Positions 21,173 to 33,300 of a stretch of 64,000 bases of DNA are shown here, piece by piece (position 1 is the stretch's first letter; each line of letters starts with the position of its first letter). The translations under genes were made by a program, and so were the position numbers. The stretch is from the NCBI RefSeq assembly GCF_003286085.1, contig NW_020825596.1:1-64000 (forward strand). The letters run 5' to 3'. Origin of the DNA: Drosophila persimilis (lineage: Eukaryota; Arthropoda; Insecta; Diptera; Drosophilidae). Below the pieces are notes generated by a model. It searched no databases. It saw nothing but the letters and a program-made list of their open reading frames with translations, and was not told where the DNA came from.

Positions 21173-23487
21173 TTAGTACACAGCGTTCCAGGATATCTGG
21201 TTGTCAAGATGGTACCTCATGTTGCGGGCGTAGGCTTTAATGTCATCCATGGAGTCGTCATCTGTCCACATCTCATCGTCATCATTTTCTTCATCCGTTT
21301 CAGGATCCGTCTCTGGAATGGCGGCTGGCATTGGCCCTGACGTTTTTTGTGGTGGCTGTGGAGCTGGGGCAACCACTGCTGCTGCTGCCATTGTTGGTGG
21401 ATTTTCCGATGTCACTGGAACTGCTGGAGTTGCCGTCACTGCCTGGGATTGGATGAGCGAGGTGAGTAGTGACATCATCGCTTCCAGCCTCTTTTCCAAT
21501 CGCGTCATCCTCTGCGTATTCTCCAACAGTGCCTGGCTGCAGGATCCCTCGCAAGATTGGCGTTTCGGCTGCATCTTCTGCCGGGAGCGGTTGTTGGCAA
21601 GCTGCTGCTGCTGCTGTCGCTGTTGTTGTTCGCGCTGCGGCTGCTGTTGCAGCTGCCTGGGAACGGCTCAATGGCTGCTCTGGACGTCGTCGCCCAGTGC
21701 GTGGGCCAGAGGCAGCAGGCGTCTGTTTTTTTGTATGTATTGGCTGCTGCTGCTTCTGCTTCTGCTGATGTTGTTGTCCTCTTCGTCGCCCAGCAGAGGA
21801 GACATTGAGTGGCGTCCATGCTGCCTGCTGCTGCTGTCCGCGCCAGGGATTGGCTGGCGTTTGAGCTTGCTGTTGCTGCTGCTGAATAATTGTCGTTGGT
21901 TGGTGCTGTCGCTGCAGCATCCGAGTTTGTCTGGCATTGGGCATACTCAGGGCGGGCAGCTGGAGCAGCCCAACGCCGCCGCCGCTGCTGCTGCTGTGGG
22001 TTCCTGTGCCGCAGCTACTAGTTGCATTTGCAGGTGAGTGAGGTAGAGCTAGTGGAGCATTGGCTGGAGCAGGGGCAGGGGCAGGGGCGGGGGCAGGGGC
22101 ATTTTGTGTAATTGTCCGCTGATGTTGTTGCTGGTTTGATTGTTGGTGATGGAGATAGTTTTGAATTTGGGGGATATGGGATTTGCTTGCCTGTTGGTTA
22201 CTTTCCCGGAGTCGTCGTTTGGCCGATGCATAATTGGCATCCAAATTGTCGTCGTCATCGTCATCAAACTCAACAACCATATCATCACTGTCATCATCGT
22301 CATCGTCATCCACCTCGGCGCGGACGCGCTTCAGTGGCGAACGGGCCGCTGCAGCAGAGGTGGATGGGATATCATCGGTATTGGCTGTGTTTGTTGCTAT
22401 TGGCTGATGTTGTTGTTGTTGTTGATGTGTTTGCTGCTGCTGATGTTCCTCTGGCGGCGGTGGTGGGGGGGGGTCCGCCTGTTAACATTGCTGTTAACAG
22501 GCATCGTCTGGCTGCCGACGTAATTGTAGTTGTCGTTTTTGTGTTTGATGTCGCTGTTTGTGTGCTGATGTATGTCATCATTGTATTTGTGGTTGTGGTA
22601 TTGGCTGTGTGCATTGCATTTGGAACCGCTGCTGTGGCCGATCGAGCGGGGTTTGTGCCATGGCTGTGGTTCGAGTTCGAACTCGCTCCCGAACGGGCAC
22701 TCGAGCACGAATCTTGTGTTGGCTGCTGTTCGTGTAGAGGCTGCTCGAGTGCCCTCTCGTACTGTCGCTGGTACGAGGTCGTTACCCGCTCTCTCTTTGC
22801 GCCTTCTCTCGTTCCTTGCTGTTTCCGGCTCTCTCCACACGAAGCATCGGCATACGGTGCATCGATACGTGTATGTGTGTGTTGGAGTGTGGGAAGCGGA
22901 ATTATTGGCGCGCTCGGTACCGCTAGGCTTGGCTTGGCTTGGCATAGCGGTGCTTGACATTGCGGTGCTTTGGCTGACGCCGCTGCCGCTGCCGACGCCG
23001 CCAATGCCTCAAGCCGGCGACTACCGCTGCTGCTGCTGCTGATGTTCTGCTGCTTCTGCTGCCGCTGGCGTTCCTGGGTATGGACCGCCTCAACCCAATC
23101 GCCGATCTGGAACTGCTCCTGGCTGGTGAGATTGGGAATGGCCGCCCAGCTGTTGGGGCAGGGCAGGTCGGGGATGGGGCTTGTGGCCGGAGTGGCCGTG
23201 ATGGTGGTGTCGGTATTTGTGGTCCTCACATACCCGGTAATGGTGGCTGGAGCCGGTCCAGGAATTGGAGGAAGTGCCTCCAACCAGGTGGCGGAGTCGG
23301 TGGATTGGCGTCTCAGTATCGCTGCGTTTGCCACGGCGCCGGTGGCTGCGCTGTCGGCGCTGGCTTCGCCGTCGGCGGCGCTGTCGGAGCTGGCAGTGGA
23401 AATGGCTGATTTGGGGCGATCCCTGGCTGTGACGCCGTGTGGTCCTCGTCGTCGTCGTCCTCTTCTGGCAGTGGAACCGCGTGGCAT
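21173..23487 (-). pseudogene. gag: Gag of family 1, unit D, lacking the core and zinc knuckles
   Basis: The N terminus (MPRGSTARRG at 23487) and acidic C-terminal end (ISWNAVY, stop at 21173) match units B and C. Near 21883 the sequence jumps from a Gln-codon run (ttgctgctgctg) to aataattgtcgttgg. This deletes about 830 bp with the RRM-like region, all three knuckles and the second C tract. A shorter deletion in the Gln-rich region near 21655 is also present. The first C tract has 9 bases and changes frame. The deletion end points lie within about 20 bp of the ends of the duplication in unit A. Confidence 0.85.
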
Positions 23488-24818
23488 AGCTGCGCTGGAT
23501 TGGCTTTGGTTGGATTTGGTAATAAATTTTTTCGACCGACGCGAGTGGAGATTTTGTCAAGTCAGATTGATTCACACAGTTTTTTTCGCTTTTTTTTCCA
23601 ATTATATACCCGCTTTGGGTTGAGGGCTCTCAGTGCTCCATACAGGGGAGGAACTGAGAGGCTGGGGTGTGAGCCGCCAGCAACCAAGCGCTTTGCTTTA
23701 TTAATTTCTCTTTGTGGGCAGTATATGTCTTAATTTAGTAGATGTACATTTTTGTTTGTTTTTACAATTTAACTTTAAACGGCACTCAAACACTTTTTAC
23801 TGGTACATTTAATGGCACAATAATTTACAAACATATAAACTGCAGCAACGTTAAACACTTGTAACCTCGACTAGGCCCGCACTCAGCAGGGGGGGGGGGG
23901 GGGGGGCAAGGGAAAAAGAGAAAGAGAGAGAGATAAACTTTTCGGCACTTTGACGGAGGGACTAAACCTCAAACACGACTCGACTCCACAACGCTCACGA
24001 CACGACTTTACATTTAGGATAGAGATCCAGACTCGAGACTCGATTCCACGATCGGGGCAAAAGGCTCCAAAAGTATGAATTGTCAAGAGGGTGTCAAGTG
24101 TGTGTGTGTGCGGTGTGAGTCAAGAAAGTAAAGTGGGGCCACGCTCAAAAGTATGCTGTCTCTTCCTTGTAATTTTCCCTAACTTAAAATTTGATTTGAT
24201 CCCCTGTGAGTTTGTCAACTTGATGTTTTGTTGGTTGTAATGCGGTATGTGGTCTTCAGTCCCCTCTACTACCCTTGCCGCCTGCTGAGGGCAGACGACT
24301 AGGAATGTATCATGTACATGTGGGCGGGCAGTTTATAGGGAACGTAGTGGATATATGCGAAGACTTGCATATTTGGCTCAATTTAGGCCGTAGTGGTGGG
24401 GTGTGGCGGCAACTGATGCTGATTTGAAAGTCGATTACGAAACCGATAATCAATTGTCAGCACCGTTGCCGCCGAAGATTTATCACAGATTGTAATAATT
24501 TTTTTTTAGTGGGGTGTCAGAGACCCGCACTAATTACGATAGTAACAATAAGGGGGGGGGGAAGAAGGGGTTAAAGAAATGAGATCGAAATGTGCAGAAA
24601 TGTGCAGTGTTGCAACACGTAGTCAATTGGGGAATAGATAAAGGGAAAAGGTAAACAATGCATGTGCTTTGCATGGAAAATAAGTGGAAAGGCACTAAAT
24701 AAAAGAGACAAGCACTTGCAGAAATAGCAATACAGATAAGTAATAGACTGGAGTGGAGACGACGGAAAAACAGGTAATAAAAGAGATACTACACTGGAAC
24801 AAAGACGAGACAAAACAG

Positions 24819-25985
24819 GTACAATTGATTTACGTTTACAATATTACAATAAACATAACAATTTAAAATAATGTCTATATCTTTTACTATAATTACAGGG
24901 AAGACAAGAAGCATCGGCCGGCATAGCAAAACACAATGCTTGTAAAGACATTGCGTTGCATACCGGCCGACCCCGTCGTCCCCCCTGGTCGTCGAAATTG
25001 GCGTCATCCGGAGTCGTCAGAGGTAGCTGCAATTAGCACCTCGTCGTCGTTGTGGCTGTGGCTGCCCTCTTGGAGAACCAGTGGCACTGGTCCGGCCACC
25101 AGCTGGGAGCCAGGATTGACGGCACACATATTACTGTGGCGACACGGGTCCGGCCGCCAAAGTGAAATGGATGTGAGTGTGTGTGTGCGTCGGCAATTGT
25201 GGCCCTGATGTAGAGCGAGTGGCACTGGTCCGGCCACCAGCTGTGGGCAAAGGTGGACAATGACACACATAACTCGAACGGCACAGGTCCGGCCGCCCAA
25301 GTGTAATGGATGTGTGTGTGTGTGTGTCTGAATGGCTGGCGGTAAGTATTTTCAGAGCCCTTTTTTAATCGTATTTGTGGCTGATGGATTTTTCCTTTTC
25401 CAGGACCATAGGGCACTCTGAATGCCATGGCACTGGATCCGGCCACCAGCTAAGGACGATGGCGATGGCTATAACTCGAAGGGCACAGGTCCGGCCGCCC
25501 AAGTGTAATGGATGTTTGTGTGTGTGTGTGTATTTCCATTCCAGGTACACATGGCACTCTGAATGCCACGGCACCTGGTTCCAGCAAACCAGATGAGGGC
25601 AATGGCGGAGAACGACACACCTACTCGAACGGCACAGGTCCGGCCGCCCAAGTGTAATGGATGTTTGTGTGTGTGTGTGTCTGAGTGGCTGGCGGTAAGT
25701 ATATTTTGAGAGCCCTTTTTAATCGTATGTGTGGCTGATGGATTTTTCCTTTTCCAGGACCATAGGGCACTCTGAATGCCATGGCACTGGATCCGGCCAC
25801 CAACTAAGGACGATGGCGATGGCATAACTCGAACGGCCCAGGTCCGGCCGCCCAAGTGTAATGGATGTTTGTGTGTGTGTGTCTGAATGGCTGGCGGTAA
25901 GTATTTTGAGCGCCCTTTTTAATCGTATGTGTGGCTGATGGATTTTTCCTTTTCCAGGACCATAGGGCACTCTGAATGCCATGGC
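24819..25985 (+). repeat. Antisense introns, hairpin and intron-bearing repeats, 3' UTR of unit E
   Basis: Predicted plus-strand introns are 24819-24898 (80 nt), 25342-25403 (62 nt), 25695-25757 (63 nt) and 25897-25957 (61 nt). The hairpin lies at 24915-24969. The last repeat runs directly into gag at 25986. A variant repeat without a 5' splice site lies near 25500-25650. Confidence 0.72.
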
Positions 25986-28900
25986 ATGGAGTCGTCATCT
26001 GTCCACATCTCATCGTCATCATTTTCTTCATCCGTTTTAGGATCCGTCTCTGGAATGGCGGCTGGCATTGGCCCTGACGTTTTTTGTGGTGGCTGTGGAG
26101 CTGGGGCAACCACTGCTGCTGCTGCCATTGTTGGTGGATTTTCCGATGTCACTGGAACTGCTGGAGTTGCCGTCACTGCCTGGGATTGGATGAGCGAGGT
26201 GAGTAGTGACATCATCGTTTCCAGCCTCTTTTCCAATCGCGTCATCCTCTGCGTATTCTCCAACAGTGCCTGGCTGCAGGATCCCTCGCAAGATTGGCGT
26301 TTCGGCTGCATCTTCTGCCGGGAGCGGTTGTTGGCAAGCTGCTGCTGCTGTCGCTGTTGTTGTTCGCGCTGCGGCTGCTGTTGCAGCTGCTGTAGCTGCT
26401 GCTGCTGTTGTGCCTGGGAACGGCTCAATGGCTGCTCTGGACGTCGTCGCCCAGTGCGTGGGACAGAGGCAGCAGGCGTCTGTTTTTTTTGTATGTATTG
26501 GCTGCTGCTGCTTCTGCTTCTGCTGATGTTGTTGTCCTCTTCGTCGCCCAGGAGAGGAGACATTGAGTGGCGTCCATGCTGCCTGCTGCTGCTGTCCGCG
26601 CCAGGGATTGGCTGGCGTTTGAGCTTGCTGTTGCTGCTGCTGTCGGCGCCCTGGATGTGCTGGTGTTGTTCTTGCTGGTGGTGGCTGCTGCTCTGGCAAT
26701 GGCTGCAGAAGCGAGCTGCGCTTGCGACGCAACTCCTGCATGGCCACTCGGTGGGACAGAAGGCGGCCCCTTGCTGCCTTGAATGCCGGACATCCCTTGT
26801 AGGCGCTGATGTGGGCGCCCTGGCAATTGGCGCATTTAGGGGCGTCTGCCCTTGGCTTGGCACATGCCGTGGACGCGTGGGCACCCGCACACTTCATACA
26901 GACGAATGAACGCCTGCAGTAGGTGCGGGTGTGCCCGAATGCCTGACATCTGTGGCACTGGGCTGGGTCCACCGGCTTGGCCTGCCTCTCAACGGTCACC
27001 AACTGGTTGCCCAGCTGGGTTAATTGGAGGACATCGTGGTGGCTTTCATCCGGCTTGGGGGCTATCTCCAACTCGAACTGGTCGAGCGGCTGTCCATCGG
27101 ATCTCCCTTTAATGGCTCTAATAAATATAACATAATAACCCAATTCGGCCATCTGATTTTTTATTAGTTGGGTGCTTGTGGAGTGGTGTAGATCTCGCAC
27201 GACGATCCGTAGCCCACGGTCACTCTTGTGCTGGTGTGTGTAGTGGCCAGTCATCGCCTCGTTGCCGTCGCCATCGCCCAGGATTGCCATGATGGCATCC
27301 CTGGTAGCCATGTCGCGGGCCTGGATACGGACACCATTGCGGCTGATGAGCTTGGTGTGATAGCTACTGTTGCCCACCCTCGGGTCATTCTGCAGCTTGT
27401 CCAGAATGGGCATAATGTCAGGGACAGCTGGCAGAATGATGGGGGGGGGGAATAATTGTCGTTGGTTGGTGCTGTCGCTGCATGCATCCGAGTTTGTCTG
27501 GCATTGGGCATACTCAGGGCGGGCAGCTGGAGCAGCCCAACGCCGCCGCCGCTGCTGCTGCTGTGGGTTCCTGTGCCGCAGCTACTAGTTGCATTTGCAG
27601 GTGAGTGAGGTAGAGCTAGTGGAGCATTGGCTGGAGCAGGGGCAGGGGCAGGGGCAGGGGCGGGGGCAGGGGCATTTTGTGTAATTGTCCGCTGATGTTG
27701 TTGCTGTTGCTGGTTTGATTGTTGGTGATGGAGATGGTTTTGAATTTGGGGGATATGGGATTTGCTTGCCTGTTGGTTACTTTCCCGGAGTCGTCGTTTG
27801 GCCGATGCATAATTGGCATCCAAATTGTCGTCGTCATCGTCATCAAACTCAACAACCATATCATCACTGTCATCATCGTCATCGTCATCCACCTCGGCGC
27901 GGACGCGCTTCAGTGGCGAACGGGCCGCTGCAGCAGAGGTGGATGGGATATCATCGGTATTGGCTGTGTTTGTTGCTATTGGCTGATGTTGTTGTTGTTG
28001 TTGATGTGTTTGCTGCTGCTGATGTTCCTCTGGCGGCGGTGGTGGGGGGGGTCCGCCTGTTAACATTGCTGTTAACAGGCATCGTCTGGCTGCCGACGTA
28101 ATTGTAGTTGTCGTTTTTGTGTTTGATGTCGCTGTTTGTGTGCTGATGTATGTCATCATTGTATTTGTGGTTGTGGTATTGGCTGTGTGCATTGCATTTG
28201 GAACCGCTGCTGTGGCCGATCGAGCGGGGTTTGTGCCATGGCTATGGTTCGAGTTCGAACTCGCTCCCGAACGGGCACTCGAACACGAATCTTTTGTTGG
28301 CTGCTGTTCGTGTAGGGGCTGCTCGAGTGCCCTCTCGTACTGTCGCTGGTACGAGGTCGTTACCCGCTCTCTCTTTGCACTCTCTCTCGCTCCTTGCTGT
28401 TTCCGGCTCTCTCCACACGAAGCATCGGCATACGGTGCATCGATACGTGTATGTGTGTGTTGGAGTGTGGGAAGCGGAATTATTGGCGCGCTCGGTACCG
28501 CTAGGCTTGGCTTGGCTTGGCATAGCGGTGCTTGACATTGCGGTGCTTTGGCTGACGCCGCTGCCGCTGCCGACGCCGCCAATGCCTCAAGCCGGCGACT
28601 ACCGCTGCTGCTGCTGCTGATGTTCTGCTGCTGCTGCTGCTGGCGTTCCTGGGTATGGACCACCTCCACCCAATCGCCGATCTGGAACTGCTCCTGGCTG
28701 GTGAGATTGGGAATGGCCGCCCAGCTGTTGGGGCAGGGCAGGTCGGGGATGGGGCTTGTGGCCGGAGTGGCCGTGATGGTGGTGTCGGTATTTGTGGTCC
28801 TCACATACCCGGTAATGGTGGTTGGAGCCGGTCCAGGAATTGGAGGAAGTGCCTCCAACCAGGTGGCGGAGTCGGTGGATTGGCGTCTCAGTATCGCTGC

Positions 28901-29062
28901 GTTTGCCCCGGCGCCGGTGGCTGCGCTGTCGGCGCTGGCCTCGCCGTCGGCGGCGCTGTCGGAGCTGGCAGTGGAAATGGCTGATTTGGGGCGATCCCTG
29001 GCTGTGACGCCGTGTGGTCCTCGTCGTCGTCGTCCTCTTCTGGCAGTGGAACCGCGTGGCAT
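25986..29062 (-). pseudogene. gag: Gag of family 1, unit E
   Basis: It starts MPRGSTARRG at 29062. This is the only copy whose first C tract (28044-28051, 8 bases) keeps the N-terminal and acidic regions in one frame, reading GGPPPPPPPEEHQQQ, with a 603-codon open run. A small insertion near 27480 and the second C tract (10 bases) then break the frame before the core. The core with three zinc knuckles follows in another frame from about 27413. An extra T in a run near 26490 changes frame again. The C terminus is lost: gag joins the 3' repeat sequence at a shared CATGG near 25985. The copy is non-functional as given. Confidence 0.8.
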
Positions 29063-29848
29063 AGCTGCGCTGGATTGGCTTTGGTTGGATTTGGTAATAA
29101 ATTTTTTCGACCGACGCGAGTGGAGATTTTGTCAAGTCAGATTGATTCACACAGTTTTTTTCGCTTTTTTTTCCAATTATATACCCGCTTTGGGTTGAGG
29201 GCTCTCAGTGCTCCATACAGGGGAGCAACTGAGAGGCTGGGGTGTGAGCCGCCAGCAACCAAGCGCGTTGCTTTATTAATTTCTCTTTGTGGGCAGTATA
29301 TGTCTTAATTTAGTAGATGTACATTTTTGTTTGTTTTTACAATTTAACTTTAAACGGCACTCAAACACTTTTTACTGGTACATTTAATGGCACAATAATT
29401 TACAAACATATAAACTGCAGCAACGTTAAACACTTGTAACCTCGACTAGGCCCGCACTCAGCAGGGGGGGGGGGGCAAGGGAAAAAGAGAAAGAGAGAGA
29501 GATAAACTTTTCGGCACTTTGACGGAGGGACTAAACCTCAAACACGACTCGACTCCACAACGTTCACGACACGACTTTCCATTTGGATAGAGATCCAGAC
29601 TCGAGACTCGATTCCACGATCGGGGCAAAAGGCTCCAAAAGTATGAATTGTCAAGAGGGTGTCAAGTGTGTGTGTGTGCGGTGTGAGTCAAGAAAGCAAA
29701 GTGGGGCCACGCTCAAAAGTATGCTGTCTCTTCTTTGTAATTTTCCCTAACTTAAAATTTGATTTGATCCCCTGTGAGTTTGTCAACTTGATGTTTTGTT
29801 GGTTGTAATGCGGTATGTGGTCTTCAGTCCCCTCTACTACCCTTGCCG

Positions 29849-30368
29849 CAAGATTCGAGCGGCTCGAAGCCAGCCCCCGATTTGGATTGGATGTAGTTGC
29901 GTGTGTTTCTGCATTTGGGTTTGTAAGCAAGCATCAGCGCTTTGCATACTGGCGGCTCTGATCCGGCCGTCAGTTTTTGTTGTTGTGTGAGGCAGATTTT
30001 CCGTGGTGTTTGGTCTAATGGCTTGTTTTCTTTTTTTGTTTCAGGTGTGCTGGCTACAGCCCCCATGATTTAGGCGCTCACGTTCCCGCCATCACCCCTC
30101 TCCTTTGACCTGAAGAGAGTGAGTGTGCGTGTGTGTGTCGCCAGCTGGAATGGCGTCGATCTCATTCAGTCGTCTGAGGGACCCTATATCCTCAATAGTG
30201 ACGGAGGAAATATACAGAGGGCCCCTATTCGGCCAATCGGATACGGGAGTACACTTTCCAATAGATTGATGGAAGGATGGGCAGTTCTTCGGAGTGCTGT
30301 GAGTATTTGGATAGCTCCTTCAGTTCGATCTAACGCGGTTAATGGGTCAGCAGCTGTGTCTATTGTAG
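29849..30368 (-). other. 3' UTR of element R, with a predicted antisense intron
   Basis: This 520-bp stretch lies between the pol stop and the 5' end of unit E and has no coding content. On the plus strand a predicted intron spans 29923-30044 (122 nt): 5' site TTT|GTAAGC, branch point CTAAT at about 30014, a long T/C tract and 3' site TTTGTTTCAG|GTGTG. One TCCGGCC motif is near 29960. The conserved hairpin of families 1 and 2 is not seen here. Confidence 0.55.
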
Positions 30369-33300
30369 TTACTCTTGGGGCTGTAGTTGAGCTTGTAGGT
30401 GGTTTGTTGAGTCTTCGTCTGAGATTGTTATTACTAGTGCTGCAGTGTCAATTGCTGTGGAGGGTGGGCCATTTGGAATTTCGTCCGATATGACTATGGT
30501 GGCTGGCGTGTAGTCAGGGATCACCAGCCTCTGCACTGCCAGGTTTTGGCCCTCCACCTGCCTAATGGCCTCCTCCCTTGTATACTGGCCATTAGCGTAA
30601 CGTCGCTTGATTACGTTTATAACTGATTCACAGTATCGGCTTGCTGGTCGGCGTGCTCTCTCTTCCATTTGTTTAGCTCGTTGCAGTTCCTTTCTTGCAG
30701 TCTCCTGCTTTTCCTTAGCCTCCTCTTGGATCCGCAGAAGAGTGGGTAGCTGGTTGGTGGTTTCGCGAGGCGCGTGTTGGGTGCTAGTGGTGAGGCTCTG
30801 CTTTTGCTGTTGTGTGATGTTAGCCTGAGCCTGCAGAGGTATAAAGTGGTTGGTTATTTGGTTTAGGTACCGCGGCCTTAGTAGTCTTGTTGGAACAAAT
30901 GGATTGGCAACCAGATTGCGGGCTTCTGGATTTGTGTGGGTGGCTAGGGCAATGGCGTATCGGCCGCTGGCTTTTTGGAAAAGCTCTTCCACAGTGAGTA
31001 GGTTTCTGGCATATCTTCCCGCTTTAAGAGAGCATCTTATTAGTTTGTTGTACGGTCCCTGTATTCTTTTGATTTGCGTGTTGGAGCATAGGGCACCCCA
31101 CACTGGTAGGGTGTATTGCCAGAGTGGGGCGATGAGCTGTCTTATCATCAGCATTTTACATTTCTTTGCCAGCTTGCTTCCTGCACCGATCAGCCAGTTC
31201 AATTTTTTGGCTCTGGCCCACATTTTTATTCGGAGTTGCGTCACGTGTGCACTCATTGTAAGTCCGCTGTCAATCTTGACGCCCAGATAAATAGTGCTTT
31301 TTATACCCGATACTCAAAATGAGTATTGGGGTATATTAGATTTGTGGTAAAAGTGGATGTGTGTAACGTCCAGAAGGAATCGTTTCCGACCCTATAAAGT
31401 ATATATATTCTTGATCAGCATCAATAGCCGAGTCGATTGAGCCCTGTCTGTCTGTCCGTCCGTCCGTCTGTCCGTCTGTCCGTCCCCTTCAGCGCCTAAT
31501 GCTCAAAGACTATAAGAGCTAGAGCAACGATGTTTTGGATCCAGACTTCTGTGATATGTCACTGCTCCAAAAATATTTCAAAACTTTGCCCCGCCCACAT
31601 CCGCCCCCACAAAGGGCGAAAATCTGTGGCATCCACAATTTCGACGATACGAGAAAACTAAAAACGCAGAATCGTAGAAGATGACTATATCTTCTAGAGT
31701 GCAAAATCTGAACCAGATCGTATAATTATTACAGCCAGAATCACGAAAACAATTTCACTCTTTCTCGCTCTGTCTCACTCTAACACACAGGTTTCATGGT
31801 CGGTTTTGCCAATTGCAAAATATGAGTTCAAGGATCTCAGAACCTATAAAAGCCAGAGCAACCCAATTTGGTATCCACACTCCTGTGATATCGGACCTTG
31901 ACCGTTTCCTGTCCAAATTTCGCCACACCCCCTTCCGCCCCCGCAAAGGACGAAAATCTGAGGCAACCACAAATCTCAGAGACTATTAAGGCTAGAGTAA
32001 CCAAATTTGGTGCACACACTCCTTTAAGATGTCACTATAAAACGTATATCTCAGAATTTCGCCCCACCCCCATCCGCCCCCACAAAGGACGAAAATCTGT
32101 TGCATCCACAATATTGCAGATTTGAGAAAACTAAAAACGCAGAATCATAGATAATGACCATATCTATTAGATTGCTGAATCTGGATCAGATCAGATCATT
32201 TTTATAGCCAAAAGGAACAAATCAATTTGCAGTGGCTACGCAGCGCCCGACGTCACGCTCAGACTGATTTTCTGTCTCTCTCGCACGCACTCTTTGTCGT
32301 GTCGTTTAATATTAGCGGCGTCTGCCGGAGGAGAGCCATACTGACTTAGTATCGGGTATAACCTTAGAGTTGCGGTGTCCGCAGCAACTCACAACGTTCC
32401 CCCTCGTTTTGACTGGGACCTGTTTGCCATCTATTTTTATTGGGATGTTGTTAATCTGTACTCTTCTTTTGGAGAAAATGACGTGTGCCGTTTTTGCCGG
32501 GTTGATGGTTATGGACCATTTTTTAGCCCATATTACCAGTTGCGTTAAGTAGTTGTTGTTTCGTTGGACCGCCATTGCGGGATAGTCTCCCATGCTCAGT
32601 ATGGCCGTGTCGTCCGAATATGTAGATAGGAGCATTTTTTTGGGGCCCGGATTCGTATGTAAACTTCTGTGCGTGAGCGCAGGTAGTGGCATGTCGGAGG
32701 AGAAGATCGTGTAAAGGATGGGGCCTAGCACACTCCCTTGAGGAACTCCAGCTGTGATTCGCCCTGTCCTAGACTTGATGCCATCGTTGCATTTAATGGC
32801 AAAAGTTCTCCCAGACAGGTAGTTTTCTAGGATTGTATAGAGTCTGAGGGGAAGTATTTTTATTAGTTTTGACAGTAATCCTTCATGCCAGACACGGTCG
32901 AAGGCCTCAGCTACGTCAATGAATACTGCTGAGCAGTACTGTTTTTCCTCGTAGGCCCTGAGGATAAATTGGGTGACTCTGGTCAGTTGCTGCTCTGCGC
33001 CATGCTCCTTCCTGAAGCCGAACTGGTGGTCCGGGATGGCTTTGTGAAATGCCTCTTCGCTCAGCAGCCGTTTGAGCAGGAGTCTCTCAAATACTTTTGA
33101 GAGGCCCGATAGGAGGCTGATTGGGCGGTATGACTTCATATGTGAGTGATTTTTCTTTGGCTTTGGGATCATAACTATCTCTGCGTGTTTCCATATCCTA
33201 GGGTAGTGGCCTATTCGTATGATTGAATTAAATATTAGCAGGAGATAGAGGTTGGCTTTTTTTGGTAATAGTTTTATTAGCCTATTGTCAATGTTGTCCT

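Larger units (their letters stand above)
19252..24280 (-). mobile_element. Telomeric gag-only retrotransposon, family 1, unit D
   Basis: Length is about 5.03 kb. The 5' UTR (23488-24280) has the longest G tract of the family (18). The 3' UTR (19252-21172) is full, with antisense intron, hairpin (19885-19939) and intron repeats. Gag carries an internal deletion that removes the RRM-like core and all three zinc knuckles, so this unit should not make a working RNA-binding Gag. Head-to-tail junctions lie on both sides and no pol is present. Confidence 0.88.
24281..29848 (-). mobile_element. Telomeric gag-only retrotransposon, family 1, unit E
   Basis: Length is about 5.57 kb. Its right end at 29848 defines the family-1 5' end, because the sequence beyond it belongs to the different element R, while units A-D continue into another family-1 3' end. 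The 5' UTR is about 786 bp (29063-29848) with a G tract of 12. The 3' UTR (24281-25985) is fused to gag about 20 codons before the normal stop. No pol is present. Confidence 0.88.

Noticed and set aside
31446-31487. GTCT/GTCC run as a separate microsatellite
   Set aside because: It is part of the 1,059-bp inverted-repeat insertion, so it is not listed separately.
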